Position numbers and translations under genes: made by a program
NCBI GenBank assembly: GCA_023205875.1
Contig: CP060760.1
Span: 372,001 to 436,000 of the forward strand
Source of the DNA: Chloropicon primus
Lineage: Eukaryota; Chlorophyta; Chloropicophyceae; Chloropicales; Chloropicaceae
Direction of reading: 5' to 3'
DNA: 64,000 nucleotides
Shown: piece by piece, positions 61,300-64,000 of the stretch
How positions within the stretch are numbered: position 1 is the first letter of the stretch
How the letters are laid out: each line of letters begins with the position of its first letter
Notes under the pieces: generated by a model
Seen by the model: only the letters and a program-made list of their open reading frames with translations
The model's database searches: none
What the model was told of the DNA's origin: nothing

Positions 61300-61803
61300 T
61301 CACTCGTAGTAGAGGCCAAAGACGGTGCAGCAGCAGAACTGGTCCGCCGTCTCGAGGGAAGCGGAAGAAAAGTTATCCGTCTTTGGGTTCCAAAGGCAGT
61401 GGCTGCCTACTCGCACGGCCTGGCCCTTCTTCTCACTGTACGTCACCTGCAAGGAGGAGGAGGAGGAGGAGGAGGAAACGAGCGAATCATGCGGTCAGGA
61501 AAAGGTCGCGAGGACGGTGAGCCGGGGAGCCACTTACCTCGACCACGAGCTTGTATCTCTTGTACCCGAGCTGCTTCACTCTCTCCAAGACGAAGGAACA
61601 AATCTCCTTGCTCGTCGTGGATGCTTTTCTTGGGTCGTACTCTTGGCCATCCAGCCTGTCGTGCAAGACGTCCTCTATCACGGCCTTCACGTCCGCTATC
61701 TTGAACTTTTGCTCCGCACCGTACCTGAAGAAGAACAAGCAAGTCACACACACACAGACAGAGACAGAGTTTGTCAGGACAAAGGAGGAGAACGAGACAG
61801 AGA

Positions 61804-61851
<48 letters not shown>

Positions 61852-62063
61852 CAATGCGGAGGGAGGGAGAAAGGGAGAGAGGGAGGCACCCACGAGGCCA
61901 CGGAGAGACCTCCACTTCCCTCCAGGGGAGCGAGCGAGGCGTGTGCTCGTGTGCTCGTGTTCCTCGATAGGACAAGCGTCACTCACCCTTCAGGACTAGT
62001 GATGTACGTGTTTTCATACTGGACTTCGTCCTCGTGGTCGCCGAACTCGCCTTCGTACGTCAT
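61300..62063 (-). CDS. Tctex1-type dynein light chain (DYNLT2B/TCTEX1D2-like)
   Basis: Three exons, 61987-62063, 61538-61724 and 61300-61446, give 136 aa; the introns are 262 and 91 nt. The Tctex1 fold is visible as FKIADVKAVIEDVLHDRLDG, EICSFVLERVKQLGYKRYKL, the strand VVEVTYSEKKGQAVRVGSHC, LWNPKTDNFSSASLE and the ending CCTVFGLYYE. The acidic N-terminus (TYEGEFGDHEDEVQYENTYI) with TSPEGYGAEQKF resembles the TCTEX1D2 branch, a subunit of the intraflagellar-transport dynein-2 and some axonemal dyneins. This suggests a flagellated stage. Intron 1 holds a long (CT)n tract (plus-strand GA at 61808-61849) and a CA tract at its acceptor side. Confidence 0.9.
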
Positions 62064-62631
62064 CCTTCTTCAACCTCAACTCAACTCGCTGCCAAGGGAC
62101 AACCCACCAACAACAAAGTGCAAGAGACCTCCAGGAGTCAGTACCCAATACCTTCGACCAGGGGGTCAAACGAAAGAGAAAGAGACGAACTTTCCGAATG
62201 CCCGACCTCCAGGTGCCAACTTTTTCGAAACCTGAACGCAATCCGTCGCCAAACTCACCTCTCTCTCTCACTCCACTCCCGAACAATGTTTCGTCAATCT
62301 ACAGCTGCTTGGAAGTCAAACGTTCTGTAACCCGTGTATCGAGCGTCACCCAAGTGTACCGTACACCTATCCTTACATTCTTCATATAACATTCCTTCTA
62401 TGCATTGTATCTACACGAGTGTGACGTCGTTCATGGAATGTCATTTTGTTCGTTTGGGTGTACGAGGAGTGGAATGAAAGTTCATTCTTGGCGGCTGTAG
62501 AAACCCTTTGTTAACCCTGGTTGGCGGCGCAAAAAAGAACAAAACACGAAAGAGGAAGAGAGAGAGAGAGAGAGAGCGACTAGTCGACAGAGTGACGGTG
62601 CGGCGACGGTGATCGATCAAGCAACGCAACC
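62064..62631. promoter_or_regulatory. Divergent promoter, Tctex1-like (-) / RPS9 (+)
   Basis: 568 bp. A GAACTTTCC/AAAGAGAAAGAGACG stretch near 62171-62200 partly matches the dispersed element in minus orientation. A+T-rich sequence lies at 62380-62395 and (GA)n at 62556-62577 near the RPS9 start. Confidence 0.5.
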
Positions 62632-63521
62632 ATGCCGAAGATAGCATACTACAGGAACTGTAAGTCACGAAGAGAAGGAGAAGGAGGAAGAAGCGGGCGG
62701 CGTCGGCGGTTTCTTTTCATTCGTTCTTTTTTTCCAGGCCTCACGAACTCCCCGACGAAAGGTTCTTGTTTCCGAAAAGAACCTCCCTCTCTCTCTCTCT
62801 CTCGTCCTTCTCTCTGGGATGGGATGGGAGGAGGGCGTGGACGTCGTTGTTGGTCCTGGGACAGAGCTTTGTGTCTCGTCTCGTGTTGCGTTTTGCTGAC
62901 TCTTGTTTCTTTTTTTTCGTCTTCGTTTCTCTGGTTGGGTTTTCTCTCTTGCTCATTCGCGTTCTCATCACAGATGGCAAGACCTTCAAGAAGCCAAGGC
63001 GTCCTTTTGAGAAGGAGCGCTTGGACTCGGAGTTGAAGATTGTCGGAGAGTACGGACTCCGTAACAAGCGTGAGCTCTGGAGGATTCAGATGGTTTTGTC
63101 CAAGTTGAGAAAGACGGCCAGAGAGCTTCTTACTCTTCCCGACGACGATCCAAAGAGGATTTTCGACTCCAACGCCCTCATGAGGCGTATGTACAAGTAC
63201 GGATTCCTGGATGAGACTCAGACCAAGCTTGATTACGTTCTTGCTTTGACTGCCCAGGACGTCCTCGAGAGGCGTTTGCAGACTCTTGTCTTTAAGTTGG
63301 GTTTGGCCAAGAGCATCCACCACGCTCGCGTCTTGATCAAGCAGAGGCACATCAGGGTCGGAAAGCAGATCGTCAACGTCCCTAGCTTCCTCGTCAGGGT
63401 TGACTCTCAGAAGCACATCGACTTCTCCTTGAAGTCGCCATTCGGAGGCGGAAGACCAGGTAGACTGAAGAGAAGAAACCAGAACAACGCCGCCGGAGAC
63501 GAGGAGGAGGAAGAGGATTAA
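62632..63521 (+). CDS. RPS9: 40S ribosomal protein S9 (uS4)
   Basis: Two exons, 62632-62659 and 62974-63521, give 191 aa; the 314-nt intron is joined in phase 1 and rebuilds [20 protein letters not shown]. That N-terminus is the plant type ([19 protein letters not shown]). The S4 RNA-binding domain is clear ([40 protein letters not shown]). The C-terminus is basic then acidic ([20 protein letters not shown]). Codon choice is more uniform than in neighbouring genes (many CUU, AAG and CGU), as expected of a highly expressed gene. It binds 18S rRNA early in small-subunit assembly and contributes to decoding accuracy. Confidence 0.97.
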
Positions 63522-64000
63522 GCTTTATGACTTCTTCTTAATAAATAGAAACTGTATTATTTCGAACTCGAAGAACTCAACGCGCTTGTCTTCCTCGCTT
63601 CTCCACCCACGCCCGCCCCCGGGAAGGGAAGCCCCGCGTCTTGCGCGTCGTCATTCCCCCACCACCTCCGCCTGCACCTTTACCTGCACCTTTCCCGTTG
63701 CATCACGAGGAAGGGCAGGGCGGCACCAATGCATCGGGGTGGTCCGTGCCTAGCCTTGTGTGGTGGGCCAGCGGCTCCCTGGACCTCCTCCCCCTCCCTC
63801 TTGGCCGATACCAAAGTCCAAGGGCATTCATCCCACGGACAAGAACCAACCGCCAAGTCGTCAGCCAGCCACTAGAACTGGCACAAGAGAGCGAGTGTGT
63901 GCGTGTGTGCGCGTGCTTGCGAGAGAACGAGGCACGCGCGCATGAACTTTCATGTCCCTCTCCTCATCAGGCTCTCCCCCTGAGCCTTCATCTCACAAAC
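63522..64000. other. RPS9 3' flank and unassigned right end
   Basis: An AATAAATAG stretch at 63539-63548 could serve the RPS9 transcript. (GT)n-type sequence lies at 63894-63914. No gene is recognised up to the window end. Confidence 0.5.

Noticed and set aside
1-64000. Transposable elements (reverse transcriptase, transposase, terminal repeats)
   Set aside because: No such coding signature or long terminal repeat was seen; repeats here are tandem, microsatellite or the short dispersed element.
1-64000. Bacterial-type operons, ribosome-binding sites and terminators
   Set aside because: Spliceosomal introns, targeting peptides and eukaryote-specific proteins show this is nuclear eukaryotic DNA.

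Overview
The window is compact eukaryotic nuclear DNA from a unicellular green alga with a primary plastid. The evidence for this is a pair of nuclear green-type rbcS genes with short single-step transit peptides, a cytosolic disproportionating enzyme (DPE2), a kinesin-7 with the plant NACK-type C-terminal domain, a plant-type uS4 ribosomal protein and several proteins of plant-specific families. A Tctex1 dynein light chain hints at a flagellum or intraflagellar transport. Genes are close together, introns are few and short (38 to 326 nt, GT-AG), and neighbours are often convergent (about 80-160 bp apart) or divergent. Simple-sequence repeats are frequent in introns, 5' leaders and 3' flanks. 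The species cannot be named from the sequence alone; a prasinophyte-grade alga or an early streptophyte is my inference. No transposon, viral element, tRNA, rRNA or CRISPR array was recognised.

Layout. 1-9.5 kb: a partial long solenoid-like protein, the mitochondrial complex I assembly methyltransferase NDUFAF7, and DPE2. 9.7-17.7 kb: two related secreted Gly/Ala-rich proteins on the minus strand, flanking an F-box/ankyrin gene. The larger has 27 copies of a Cys-containing repeat and a block of perfect 315-bp repeats. 18.8-32.9 kb: succinate-semialdehyde dehydrogenase, a TUG/UBX protein, a NACK-type kinesin-7, a three-KH RNA-binding protein, a plant-type WD40-like protein and a TruA pseudouridine synthase. 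33-45.3 kb: a coiled-coil protein, a degenerate kinesin, a saposin/canopy-like secretory protein, an EF-hand protein, CTF8 and Nup62. 45.7-64 kb: TMEM230, the head-to-head rbcS pair, protein phosphatase 5, PTH2, a kinesin with a PH-like tail, a plastid-type methyltransferase, a DUF4864-like protein, a HIT hydrolase, a 5'-nucleotidase-like HAD protein, dCTP pyrophosphatase, a Tctex1-type dynein light chain and ribosomal protein uS4 (RPS9).

There is no operon-like pathway. Loose themes are microtubule motors (three kinesins plus one dynein light chain), carbon metabolism (rbcS and DPE2) and housekeeping. The most unusual features are the secreted-protein pair with its repeat expansions, a dispersed palindrome-containing element of about 60 bp that sits just upstream of start codons in the orientation of the gene, and the rbcS pair in which one copy has an intron at the transit/mature boundary and the other has none. 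Gene models below are hand-spliced from reading frame, splice sites and protein similarity recalled from known families; no alignment was run.
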